This document shows positions 57,007 to 64,000 of a stretch of 64,000 bases of DNA, one piece after another. The notes beneath the pieces were generated by a model, which saw nothing but the letters and a program-made list of their open reading frames with translations, ran no database searches and had not been told where the DNA came from. Positions within the stretch are counted from its first letter, which is position 1. Every line of letters starts with the position of its first letter. Source of the DNA: Legionella waltersii. GTDB taxonomy: Bacteria > Pseudomonadota > Gammaproteobacteria > Legionellales > Legionellaceae. A program made the translations under genes and the position numbers. The stretch is from NCBI RefSeq assembly GCF_001468085.1, contig NZ_LNZB01000060.1:711417-775416 (forward strand), given 5' to 3'.

Positions 57007-57273
57007 ATGGAATCAATGATTGACTTGGTTGGATATATTGCTTCGTCTTTGGTCTTCGCCACTTTTTATGTCAAAAGGATTTTGACACTACGAATTATAG
57101 CGATATGCAGCAATGTGGCTTTCATCACTTATGGCTTTGGATGTCATTTGCAGCCAATCTTTTTACTGCACTCAATGCTCTTGCCCCTAAACATGTATCG
57201 AATCTTTGAGTTACTCCGTAAAGAGGGGTATTTTAGTGAATTAAAGAGCATTAATGTAAAAGTATCTCGTTAA
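57007..57273 (+). CDS. small membrane protein (cyclic-nucleotide-effector-linked type)
   Basis: 88 aa from ATG 57007, preceded by GGAG; the in-frame ATG at 56983 lies further upstream. Three hydrophobic segments cover nearly the whole length (IDLVGYIASSLVFATFYVK, LRIIAICSNVAFITYGFG, QPIFLLHSMLLPLNMYRI). It resembles the short membrane modules often found before Crp-type domains in other bacteria, but no nucleotide-binding domain follows here. Function unknown. Confidence 0.72.
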   Translation: MESMIDLVGYIASSLVFATFYVKRILTLRIIAICSNVAFITYGFGCHLQPIFLLHSMLLPLNMYRIFELLRKEGYFSELKSINVKVSR

Positions 57274-57280
57274 TCATACA

Positions 57281-57529
57281 CAGGACTTCTAAATAAATCC
57301 CTTCAATTTCCCCTTCGCGCCAGGAATGGGGAGAAGGTTCCCGAAGGGCAGATGAGGGGTTAATTGTTCGAAGTTATCTTGTTTATATGGAGCACTTGGT
57401 GCTTGAAATGCTTATGCAAAACCCTGAAGTCGATTCAAAAATTGCTTTGGATGAGGGAGTTTAGATAAACGAAATGACCGAAAGCAAACCATGTTTTAAC
57501 GAAGAGATCGGGGTTTTGAGTAAGTCCTG
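57281..57529. repeat. composite CAGGACTTA repeat, copy D (249 bp)
   Basis: It starts with CAGGACTTCTAAATAAAT and ends with GTAAGTCCTG. The first 120 bases (hairpin CCCCTTCGC...GAAGG, then GGAGCACTTGGTG) match the first part of the repeat at 60451-60678 in the same orientation. The second part matches the 124-bp element at 58677-58800 in the same orientation. It fills most of the gene-free gap 57274-57609. Confidence 0.75.
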
Positions 57530-57609
57530 ATAAAGTATACTCCTATTGGTTAAGCGCATTATAAGGTATATTATGCAAGTTCTTAACTAAACGTATTTGG
57601 TGAAAAGCA

Positions 57610-58029
57610 ATGTCTTACTGTCGCCCTCTCATGGCCATTATTCTTTTTTTCTTTGTAGATCAGTTGTACGCGGGTAGCTATAAACCGCAATGTCCAAAAG
57701 AAATCAACGCATTAGAACACATTCAGACCTCTGTAAAGGGCTGGGAAACATTGAAAGGTATCAAAAATAATTTTTTAAGTAGCATCTCCTTTTATTCAGG
57801 ACACCCAAAACAACAAGCAAGCCTCAAACCAAATTCAATCAACTCTAAACAAGCAAAATGGTCCTTCTCGCCTAATGAAACAATTTATATACTCTGCCAG
57901 TACAATAAATCTGGCATCGAGCTCACACAACAACTACGCCCTAAAACAAAAAATTGCACGGTTCTATTTAATCCCCATGTCCAAGGTGATCAAGGTTACT
58001 TACCGAAAGAGATTCAATGTACAGATTAG
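57610..58029 (+). CDS. secreted STY0301-like small protein
   Basis: 139 aa with a Sec signal peptide (MSYCRPLMAIILFFFVDQLYAG). The mature part begins with CPKEI, then a Trp-containing segment (VKGWETLKG), FYSGHPKQQ, LCQYNKSGIELTQQL and a late Cys pair, the pattern I associate with the STY0301 family of small periplasmic proteins. Function unknown. Single gene. Confidence 0.65.
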   Translation: MSYCRPLMAIILFFFVDQLYAGSYKPQCPKEINALEHIQTSVKGWETLKGIKNNFLSSISFYSGHPKQQASLKPNSINSKQAKWSFSPNETIYILCQYNKSGIELTQQLRPKTKNCTVLFNPHVQGDQGYLPKEIQCTD

Positions 58030-58124
58030 CCAGTCGGGTTTGGGAAGAGCAACAACAAGATTGAGGCCTAACTTTGTCAAAAATGCTATAATTATTAGGA
58101 GACTTATGAAAAGGATGTAGTATC

Positions 58125-58529
58125 ATGATTACCGAGTATTTAGCCACAGTCATTGGGTGGTATCTTGTTGCTGTAAGTCTTTTTATGTTCTTCCGGCAAG
58201 AGCAAATGAAACCAATTATCACCGATGTTATGGAACAAAGGGGTCTACTCTTTGTGTTAGCTATTATTACCTTTATTTTAGGGTTATTAATGGTAACAAG
58301 CCATAATATTTGGGTAATGGGTTGGCCAGTAGTGGTCACTGTTCTCTCATGGTTGGTTCTATTAAGTGGTTTACTCCGTCTATTTTGTCCTGATACGGTC
58401 ATTAAAATGGGAAAATCATTTTTAGATAATCCAATCAGAATGAAAATTGCAGCAGTTGTGTCTCTTGTTGTGGGCTTGTATTTATTGTTGCATATCTATT
58501 GCCCTCAATATTCTCATTGGTTTGGATAA
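58125..58529 (+). CDS. four-TM membrane protein of unknown function
   Basis: 134 aa, four hydrophobic helices (about residues 5-22, 40-58, 64-87, 108-127). AAGGATG precedes the ATG. Not recognised. Its neighbours are a secreted small protein and a lipoprotein on the same strand, but gaps and a repeat separate them. Confidence 0.68.
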   Translation: MITEYLATVIGWYLVAVSLFMFFRQEQMKPIITDVMEQRGLLFVLAIITFILGLLMVTSHNIWVMGWPVVVTVLSWLVLLSGLLRLFCPDTVIKMGKSFLDNPIRMKIAAVVSLVVGLYLLLHIYCPQYSHWFG

Positions 58530-58676
58530 ACTAGCTCAACCAATGAGTGGAAACATAAAGAGATCTCTTTAGAGCTGGTCGAGATTGAAAAACAATTGCA
58601 TCGACCATGGATAGGATGTATTGATTTTTCCATCTATCATAAATAGACTTCTTATTCGGCCCTATTCTATTTAATA

Positions 58677-58800
58677 CAGGACTTACGAAAAACCCCAAGG
58701 TCGAGGCAAAAGACATTTTTAATGAGGGAGTTTAGATGGACTAAATGACCGAATTAACAATGTCTTTTAACGAAGAGATTGGGGTTTTTAGTAAGTCCTG
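58677..58800. repeat. complete MITE-like element, copy E (124 bp)
   Basis: Ends CAGGACTTACGAAAAACCCC and GGGGTTTTTAGTAAGTCCTG are inverted with one mismatch. It is flanked by TA on both sides (TA-CAGG...CCTG-TA), the target duplication of IS630/mariner-type transposition. No coding capacity. It lies just upstream of the lipoprotein gene and creates a false upstream start (58745) for it. Confidence 0.82.
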
Positions 58801-58849
58801 TAAAATAGATTTTCAATGTGTTCTGCACCTAGTTAATCAAGGAAACTGT

Positions 58850-59263
58850 ATGTTTAAAAAATTATTTATTTTTGCCTTTGTAATTCTAGTTGGTTTGTTA
58901 ACTGGATGTGGCCCTATTTACGACACAGAATACACCTTTATCCCTCCAAAATCTGACATGTCTAAGATGTGCACCGCCCAATGCGTTCAGAATAAAAGCA
59001 ATTGTGAGCAAAATTGCCGCCTTGAAAACGAAAATTGCCGCTTAAGAGCCCAGCAAAGCGCCATGTATGAATACAATCAATACAAAGACAATCAAACTCG
59101 ATTAGGTTTACCTATAAATAAAACCACAAGAGATTTTGATACAAGTGGATCTTGCTACAATTCATGCCAATGTGACTCTACTTATCGTGCTTGTTATTCA
59201 TCATGTGGAGGAGAGGTCCAAGAACACAAAGTATGTGTCGCTTTTTGTGATAAAAAACAGTAA
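58850..59263 (+). CDS. Cys-rich lipoprotein with repeated CX3C pairs
   Basis: 137 aa. The frame is open from 58745 but that ATG is inside the MITE; AAGGAAA sits seven bases before the ATG at 58850, which begins a lipoprotein signal (MFKKLFIFAFVILVGLLTGC). The mature protein has about 13 Cys. Two regions carry twin CX3C: CTAQC-x6-CEQNC (followed by a further Cys), and later CYNSC, CYSSC and CVAFC. This pattern suggests disulfide-linked helical hairpins in the periplasm. Family not recognised. Confidence 0.72.
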   Translation: MFKKLFIFAFVILVGLLTGCGPIYDTEYTFIPPKSDMSKMCTAQCVQNKSNCEQNCRLENENCRLRAQQSAMYEYNQYKDNQTRLGLPINKTTRDFDTSGSCYNSCQCDSTYRACYSSCGGEVQEHKVCVAFCDKKQ

Positions 59264-59283
59264 GTCTAATTAAAAAGTTGAGA

Positions 59284-59310
59284 CTGTCCTTGTAGGCTTA
59301 GCAAGGACAG
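59284..59310 (+). terminator. hairpin after the Cys-rich lipoprotein gene
   Basis: CTGTCCTTG and CAAGGACAG form a perfect 9-bp stem with a 9-base loop, 20 bases after the stop. The following bases are CCAAAATAG rather than T, so it may be a weak terminator for either strand. Confidence 0.45.
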
Positions 59311-59373
59311 CCAAAATAGATCATGGCTTGGAGTGACACAGAAAAATAAAAACATAAGCAACCCATGCAACAC

Positions 59374-60270
59374 TTATTTTATAAATTTAGCGTTTGGTAC
59401 GAATTGTTTAATCCACTCTTGTACATGCGTAATTCGTGGAAACCAAGATGAATTTCCATAAGATGCATTCTCACTGCCATCTGAATTGACTCCTGCAATA
59501 GCCCAACCATTATCAGTTTGAATCCAAGCAGGACCTCCGCTATCCCCTGAACCGAGTATACCTGCAAGGGGCGATATTGGTTTAGTTATTCCTTTGTCAG
59601 TTATCGGGTTTGCTATAGATCCATCTTCTTTAGGAAGCCAGACAGCAAGATAGTTTCCTGCATCGCCTTTTGTCGGAATTGGTTCAACCGCAGGGTCTAC
59701 TGACTCAACCAATCCTTCAGCCGCAGCGGGTTCGTTCTCGGTATCAATCGTAGCATCCTCCCCTTTTTTACCTGCCCCACGCCACCCATAACCGATAAAA
59801 GTTAAAATCTTACCTTTCTCATCATTCCCTGAATACAAAGCCGGTTGAGGTCCAACATCAGTGACTTCTTCCGTTAAACGTACAATTGCAAAATCATATC
59901 CTGTGCGATCACTTGAGCTTTCATTCCATAGTGGGTGCAAATACACAGCATCCCCATCATATTCTGTTCCATCTATAGCCTCGTAAGTATAATCATTCGC
60001 TTTAGTTCCAGGAGGAAACATATGACCTGCAGTGAGAACATAACCATGACCTTGATAATTTCCTATCCAAGATCCAGATCCACTGGAGGACTCCCCATCA
60101 AGAAAGATCAATGAGGAAAATTGAGGCTCTAAAGCCAGAGCCTCAGCAGGGTCAAAACCATATTGTTTATAAGTACTTTCTAAAATAATAACCGCCCAAG
60201 AACTGGTCGATATCACTATCATTAATAAGCCGACTATGCCGCTCACATACCATCTTTGTAATGATTTCAT
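59374..60270 (-). CDS. secreted trypsin-like serine protease
   Basis: 298 aa from ATG 60270, with AAGGGGG five bases upstream; a GTG at 60288 would extend past it. Sec signal peptide MKSLQRWYVSGIVGLLMIVIS plus STSSWA. Chymotrypsin-fold triad: His in LTAGHMF, Asp in YDFAIVRL, Ser in GSGDSGGPAW. It lacks the zymogen-type Cys pairs. Because this window carries lspL/lspM, it is a plausible type II substrate, but this is inference. Confidence 0.85.
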   Translation of the reverse strand: MKSLQRWYVSGIVGLLMIVISTSSWAVIILESTYKQYGFDPAEALALEPQFSSLIFLDGESSSGSGSWIGNYQGHGYVLTAGHMFPPGTKANDYTYEAIDGTEYDGDAVYLHPLWNESSSDRTGYDFAIVRLTEEVTDVGPQPALYSGNDEKGKILTFIGYGWRGAGKKGEDATIDTENEPAAAEGLVESVDPAVEPIPTKGDAGNYLAVWLPKEDGSIANPITDKGITKPISPLAGILGSGDSGGPAWIQTDNGWAIAGVNSDGSENASYGNSSWFPRITHVQEWIKQFVPNAKFIK

Positions 60271-60450
60271 GCTACCCCCCTTAGTCACTTATTCTATTTT
60301 TCCAGTAATGGTATAAATATCCGCTTTAAAAACAGTGACTCTCTATCATGTTTATGGATATAACTTAGTGAATTGATTAAATTATAGTCGTTAAATTTCC
60401 TAAAAGAGGTCACCTATTCAATCATCTAAAAGGCGAACACTTGTCTGAAC

Positions 60451-60678
60451 CAGTACTTCTAAATAACTAATTTCCCCTTCGCCTCAGGAATGAGGCGAAG
60501 GTGCCCGAAGGGCGGAAGGGGTTGATTGTTCCAAGTTATCTAGTTTATGTGGAGCACTTGGTGTTTGGATGCTTACGAAAAACCCCAATCTCTTCGTTAA
60601 TAGACAGTTTTAATTCGGTCATTTAGTCCATCTTAAACATGTCTTTTACCTCGACCTTGGGTTTTTTAGTACATCCTG
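60451..60678. repeat. composite CAGGACTTA repeat, copy F (228 bp, inner unit inverted)
   Basis: First 120 bases match copy D in direct orientation (CCCCTTCGCC hairpin, then GGAGCACTTGGTG). The inner unit from about 60570 (CTTACGAAAAACCCCAATCT) is the reverse complement of the unit in copies D and E. The gap 60271-60794 holds only this repeat and AT-rich DNA. Confidence 0.75.
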
Positions 60679-60794
60679 GTTTAGAGATAGTTTAGTTGCA
60701 TTACAAATAGTGCATGATTCACTCGATGAACAATAAATTGAGTTAATATTCAACATGGTGTACTATAAGTTTTTCAACATTCATCCTATAATTA

Positions 60795-61568
60795 ATGCCA
60801 AACGATAATGGATCAGATCCAATCAATAAAACCAAAGAAACAGATCCTAATACTCCTTTAAAAATACGAACCACTCTTCCAATGAGCAACTGCCAAAGTG
60901 AAGTGCATACAACCCAAATTCAGGTTGAAGATCAAAATGATGATTCAACATTACCAGCAGATTTAAATCAATTACCAACAGAACTAAAGGTCATTATTAC
61001 ATCCATGTTGCCTCAAGATCAGCTAAAACTACTATTACTGGTCAATAAGGAGTGGAGAACTATAGTCAGAGAGGAAGCAGCTCGATATCTTAATCAATGC
61101 ATTGCAGAAATAAAGAGCTTACACATCAATGAAGATCTCGATAGGATCTCTCAATTTTTAAATGCATTTTCAAGATTATGTGGCATAACGGGTGATCGTT
61201 TTATACTGTTAAACCAAATAGTACAAGTTGCTAAAAGTCTTGAAGCCCCAATAGCAAAATACGTTTATTTACAACAAGAGTTAACTCAAGCAATTAATAG
61301 CTTGCAAGCAGCATACCGACCAACGATTCATTTCAGTGTTTTTGTTAGACCCCAAAACAATACATTACACAAACTTATCCAGTCTATAATCCCAACAGCA
61401 TCCAAAAATATAAACATTGATCCAACTAAAATTTTACTTTATTCTCGATTAGCCCCAGATCATCAGGTTTCTAGAGAATTAGAAGCCCTTATACGTCTAA
61501 GAAAAAGCCCTCATGCCCAAAATGAAGATAATAATAATTCCAAATATTCCTCAACGCCTTCACCTTGA
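60795..61568 (+). CDS. F-box protein, candidate effector hijacking host ubiquitin ligase
   Basis: 257 aa. An F-box lies at residues about 58-98: LNQLPTELKVIITSMLPQDQ followed by LLLLVNKEWRTIVREE. Eukaryotic-type F-boxes recruit Skp1-Cullin ligases, and several Legionella effectors use one. The N-terminal 50 residues are polar and disordered, and the C-terminal 150 residues are helical with no named target-binding repeat. A polar Asn-rich tail follows. No signal peptide. Ribosome site weak. Convergent with murJ. Confidence 0.75.
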   Translation: MPNDNGSDPINKTKETDPNTPLKIRTTLPMSNCQSEVHTTQIQVEDQNDDSTLPADLNQLPTELKVIITSMLPQDQLKLLLLVNKEWRTIVREEAARYLNQCIAEIKSLHINEDLDRISQFLNAFSRLCGITGDRFILLNQIVQVAKSLEAPIAKYVYLQQELTQAINSLQAAYRPTIHFSVFVRPQNNTLHKLIQSIIPTASKNINIDPTKILLYSRLAPDHQVSRELEALIRLRKSPHAQNEDNNNSKYSSTPSP

Positions 61569-61589
61569 TAGAAGGCTACAATGTAGACA

Positions 61590-63203
61590 TTATCCTCCCA
61601 TCTGATCGTTGTGTCGTCTTAGAGTTGGAGCTAATTTATCCTGCAAGCTGACAAAAAGTTTCTTTGCTACTGCAACTTTCAACAGCATACAGCTGAATAA
61701 ATAAACCATTGCCGCTATTAGTATACTGAGCAAAATAGCAACCCCACTTACTATTAAAGAAGAATGAATTAAAAACGCATTAAATTTCAACACCATGGTC
61801 CAACAAACACATCCCAATGCTATTGATGCAAGAGCACAACGCAGCAATATACTGATGAAATAAGTGATTTGCATAGCGTTTATACGATGCATTAACAGAT
61901 AAAGAATTAGGAAGTTTAGTGTTGCAGAAATTGAGGTTGAAAGTGCTAAACCACCATGCCCCATAGATAGCTTGAAGATAAACAAATAGTTCAATAGTAA
62001 GTTTAATCCGATAGAACAGAAACTGACTGCCATAGGAGTCCATTTTTTATCAATGGCATAAAATGCTGGGGATACTATTTTTATCCCCGCATAGGCTACA
62101 AGTCCTAATGAATATAATTTTAATGCATAAGCCGTTTGTTGAGTGTCTATAGAATGAAATTTACCATGCTCATAGATCAAGTGGATAATTGGATCTGCAA
62201 ACATCCAAAGACCAACAGCTGCTGGTAGAGTTAAAAATACGGCAAGGTTTATAGCATCGCCTAGTGTTTGACTGAATTGGCTTTTATTTGAAGTTGCAGC
62301 AATTCGAGCAATCACTGGCAAGGTAATGGTTGCAATTGCAACCCCTAAAGCACCAAGAGGAAATTGCATAAGCCTAAATGCACTATTAAGCCAAGTAACT
62401 GCCTCTTTCCCAACATAAGACGCAAATCCAGAGTTAATTAGAACATTAATTTGTACAGCACTAGCAGCAATGATTGCAGGCAATGTTAAGATTAATACGT
62501 TACGAATGCCTTCATCTCGCCATCTAAAATCGGGTTTAAATTGAAAACCAACTTTCCTTAAACTTGGACATTGAACAATCAGTTGCAACAGGCCTCCAAC
62601 CAAAGTTCCAATTGCTAATCCAATAAGCGCTCGTTCTCCAAAATCAGGATCAATCAACCATCCACACAGAACACCCCCAGCTATTGAACCAATATTAAAA
62701 AAACTTGATGCCAGTGCCGGGACCCCAAAAACGTTTTTTGAGTTTAATATCCCCATCACAACAGCAGCTAAGGAAACTAACAAAATAAAGGGATACATGA
62801 TTTGGGTAAGAAAAATAGTTATCCCTAGATCTTGTGATGAAAATCCTGGTGCTAGTGCAAATACAATGTATTTAGCGCAGAGAACGCCAACTAAAGACAA
62901 TGCACTCATAAAACAGGTCACTAGGGTAAGCATTTTAGCAGCAAGTCGCCAGGCAGAAGCATCTCCTTCGTTTTCAATCCTTTTAGAAAAAATGGTGACA
63001 AAGGAAATAGATAATGCCCCTTCCGCAAAAAGATCTCTCAGTAAATTAGGGGCACGAAATGCGATAAGAAATAGTCCCATGTAAGCCGTACCAAAAAGCA
63101 TATTAAATAGTACTTCTCTAGCAAGTCCTAATAGTCGGCTAAACATCACAGCAAGAGCAATAATACCTGAGGCTTTTACATTTAGCTTTGAACTATTCTG
63201 CAT
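61590..63203 (-). CDS. murJ: lipid II flippase MurJ
   Basis: 537 aa from ATG 63203; a TTG at 63215 is the other in-frame start. Fourteen predicted helices (MOP superfamily). Signature MFSRLLGLAREVLFN at the N-terminus, FAEGALSISFVTIFS, and LPAAVGLWMFADPIIHLIYEHGKF. It flips lipid II across the inner membrane for peptidoglycan synthesis. Single gene here, minus strand. Confidence 0.94.
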   Translation of the reverse strand: MQNSSKLNVKASGIIALAVMFSRLLGLAREVLFNMLFGTAYMGLFLIAFRAPNLLRDLFAEGALSISFVTIFSKRIENEGDASAWRLAAKMLTLVTCFMSALSLVGVLCAKYIVFALAPGFSSQDLGITIFLTQIMYPFILLVSLAAVVMGILNSKNVFGVPALASSFFNIGSIAGGVLCGWLIDPDFGERALIGLAIGTLVGGLLQLIVQCPSLRKVGFQFKPDFRWRDEGIRNVLILTLPAIIAASAVQINVLINSGFASYVGKEAVTWLNSAFRLMQFPLGALGVAIATITLPVIARIAATSNKSQFSQTLGDAINLAVFLTLPAAVGLWMFADPIIHLIYEHGKFHSIDTQQTAYALKLYSLGLVAYAGIKIVSPAFYAIDKKWTPMAVSFCSIGLNLLLNYLFIFKLSMGHGGLALSTSISATLNFLILYLLMHRINAMQITYFISILLRCALASIALGCVCWTMVLKFNAFLIHSSLIVSGVAILLSILIAAMVYLFSCMLLKVAVAKKLFVSLQDKLAPTLRRHNDQMGG

Positions 63204-63322
63204 CTTGTGGATCAATGTTAAAAAAAGTTGTTCTTATAATATATGATAAGCAAAATAACGTCGACTTTGGGTATTGGAGGCATAAAGGCTTCATGATGTC
63301 TTATAGCACCTCCAAATCATCA

Positions 63323-64000
63323 CTAACAATTATTAGGGGTTAGAGAGAGCGATTCCTCTTGAGATTGAGTGATATAAGGTAACAACATTGAAACCAATAA
63401 AAGTCCTCCAACGACTACACCACCCCAAAAATATAAATTTTTTGATGAAAAGATCGAATTTTTTTCTGGTTTTGTTGTTAGAGAAGACGTTTTCTCCTGT
63501 ACAGGCGTTTTCACCAGTGATTCTTTTTTTTGCTGTGCTAACGGTTCATCCTGTGCTGCAGCCACCTCTAAAGGTTTGTATTCAGATGCAAACAATCTAG
63601 AGTTGGGAACGAGAGTCCTATACTCTAGCAGTAATTCTTTCAACGTAGCCGCATGCCCAGTCGCGTAGATGTCTGCACTTTCCTTGGTGAGCTGAGTAAT
63701 TCGAGCTTGTACGGTTGAATTTTTTAATAATAACTCACAGATGGAATATAATTCATCAATTTGTTTAGAATACTCCATATATCGGGTTGTCGCATTTTTT
63801 CGTAAAATGATCTGAGCATGATGAGGAATTTTTTCATCCAGCTTCATGGTAGGATCAGTTCGAATGTCTTTTGCTAATTTTAATATGTAAGAAGCTATTT
63901 GATGGCTATCATGCTGGCATTGTAATTGAATTGGAGTGACTGGCTGCGCAGATACACGAAAATCAACTTTGCCCAACTGAGCAATTTGTTCCAGTTGCTT
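63323..64000 (-). CDS. C-terminally TM-anchored hypothetical protein, 5' partial at window edge
   Basis: The frame is open to the end of the window (eight more codons, KQLEQIAQ, before the TTG at 63976), so the start is probably outside. At least 225 residues are visible. The N-terminal part is helical; a Lys/Thr/Ser-rich linker (about 65 residues) leads to one C-terminal membrane segment (FWGGVVVGGLLLVSMLLPYI) and a short polar tail, a tail-anchored layout. Unrecognised; an effector or envelope protein are both possible. Confidence 0.6.
   Translation of the reverse strand, partial: KQLEQIAQLGKVDFRVSAQPVTPIQLQCQHDSHQIASYILKLAKDIRTDPTMKLDEKIPHHAQIILRKNATTRYMEYSKQIDELYSICELLLKNSTVQARITQLTKESADIYATGHAATLKELLLEYRTLVPNSRLFASEYKPLEVAAAQDEPLAQQKKESLVKTPVQEKTSSLTTKPEKNSIFSSKNLYFWGGVVVGGLLLVSMLLPYITQSQEESLSLTPNNC

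Noticed and set aside
57875-58402. Overlapping open frames on both strands around 58 kb
   Set aside because: They overlap the secreted small protein and the four-TM gene in other frames and lack ribosome sites.
58745-58849. ATG 35 codons upstream for the Cys-rich lipoprotein
   Set aside because: It lies inside the MITE; the ribosome site and signal peptide belong to the ATG at 58850.

Overview
The window is chromosomal DNA from a Legionella species. The evidence is low G+C, the block tig-clpP-clpX-lon-hupB-ppiD, the lepA-lepB-DUF4845-rnc operon, paired type II secretion genes lspL/lspM, a DsbA2/Com1-like oxidoreductase, and many genes with Dot/Icm-effector features (F-box, ankyrin repeats, TcdB-type glycosyltransferase, two-TM plus coiled-coil protein, acidic C-termini). 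I cannot name the species. Housekeeping order resembles what I remember of L. pneumophila, but accessory genes and repeats are scattered between the conserved blocks.

Layout. 1-6.2 kb is accessory: a coiled-coil protein, then a small conserved gene and a two-gene operon of unknown function (820 aa plus a pentapeptide-like protein) lying between two copies of a roughly 0.4-kb palindromic element. 6.2-13.8 kb is housekeeping: glyQ-glyS-gmhB-rsmJ, dsbA2 and uvrD. 13.9-20.1 kb holds a proline-iminopeptidase-like protein that lacks its catalytic serine, dtd, mlaA, gshA-gshB and an EamA transporter with a small membrane protein. 20.1-25.6 kb has two effector-like genes, a PafA-type phosphatase, udk and fabI. 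25.6-34.7 kb is the protein-quality-control block with tRNAs at both ends: Pro-Arg-His-Leu before tig, and Val-Asp after hupB. 34.8-38.9 kb holds an FAD-oxidase/methyltransferase fusion and its partner. 39-47.3 kb has a solitary tyrosine recombinase, yheS, a membrane protein and the rnc/lepB/lepA operon. 47.4-53.6 kb has mltB, lspLM, a SPOR lipoprotein, dgt, an ankyrin protein and tRNA-Ala-Glu-Glu. 53.8-64 kb is again accessory: LegC2-like protein, glycosyltransferase, small membrane and secreted proteins, a trypsin-like protease, an F-box protein and murJ, with several MITE-like repeats.

Most unusual signals. (1) The two palindromic elements have the same outer orientation, but a 50-bp core is inverted between them (48/50 identical after reverse-complementing). 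A second repeat family also shows an inner unit flipped relative to its flank. (2) A C10 tract near the 3' end of the LegC2-like gene would swap or truncate its C-terminus on slippage. (3) The Pip homologue has Gly in place of the nucleophile Ser. (4) One 959-aa polypeptide fuses membrane segments, an FAD-linked oxidase and a SAM methyltransferase. (5) A GT-A protein reproduces the clostridial-toxin D..R..Y-x-DxD spacing exactly. All calls come from reading the sequence; no database search was run.
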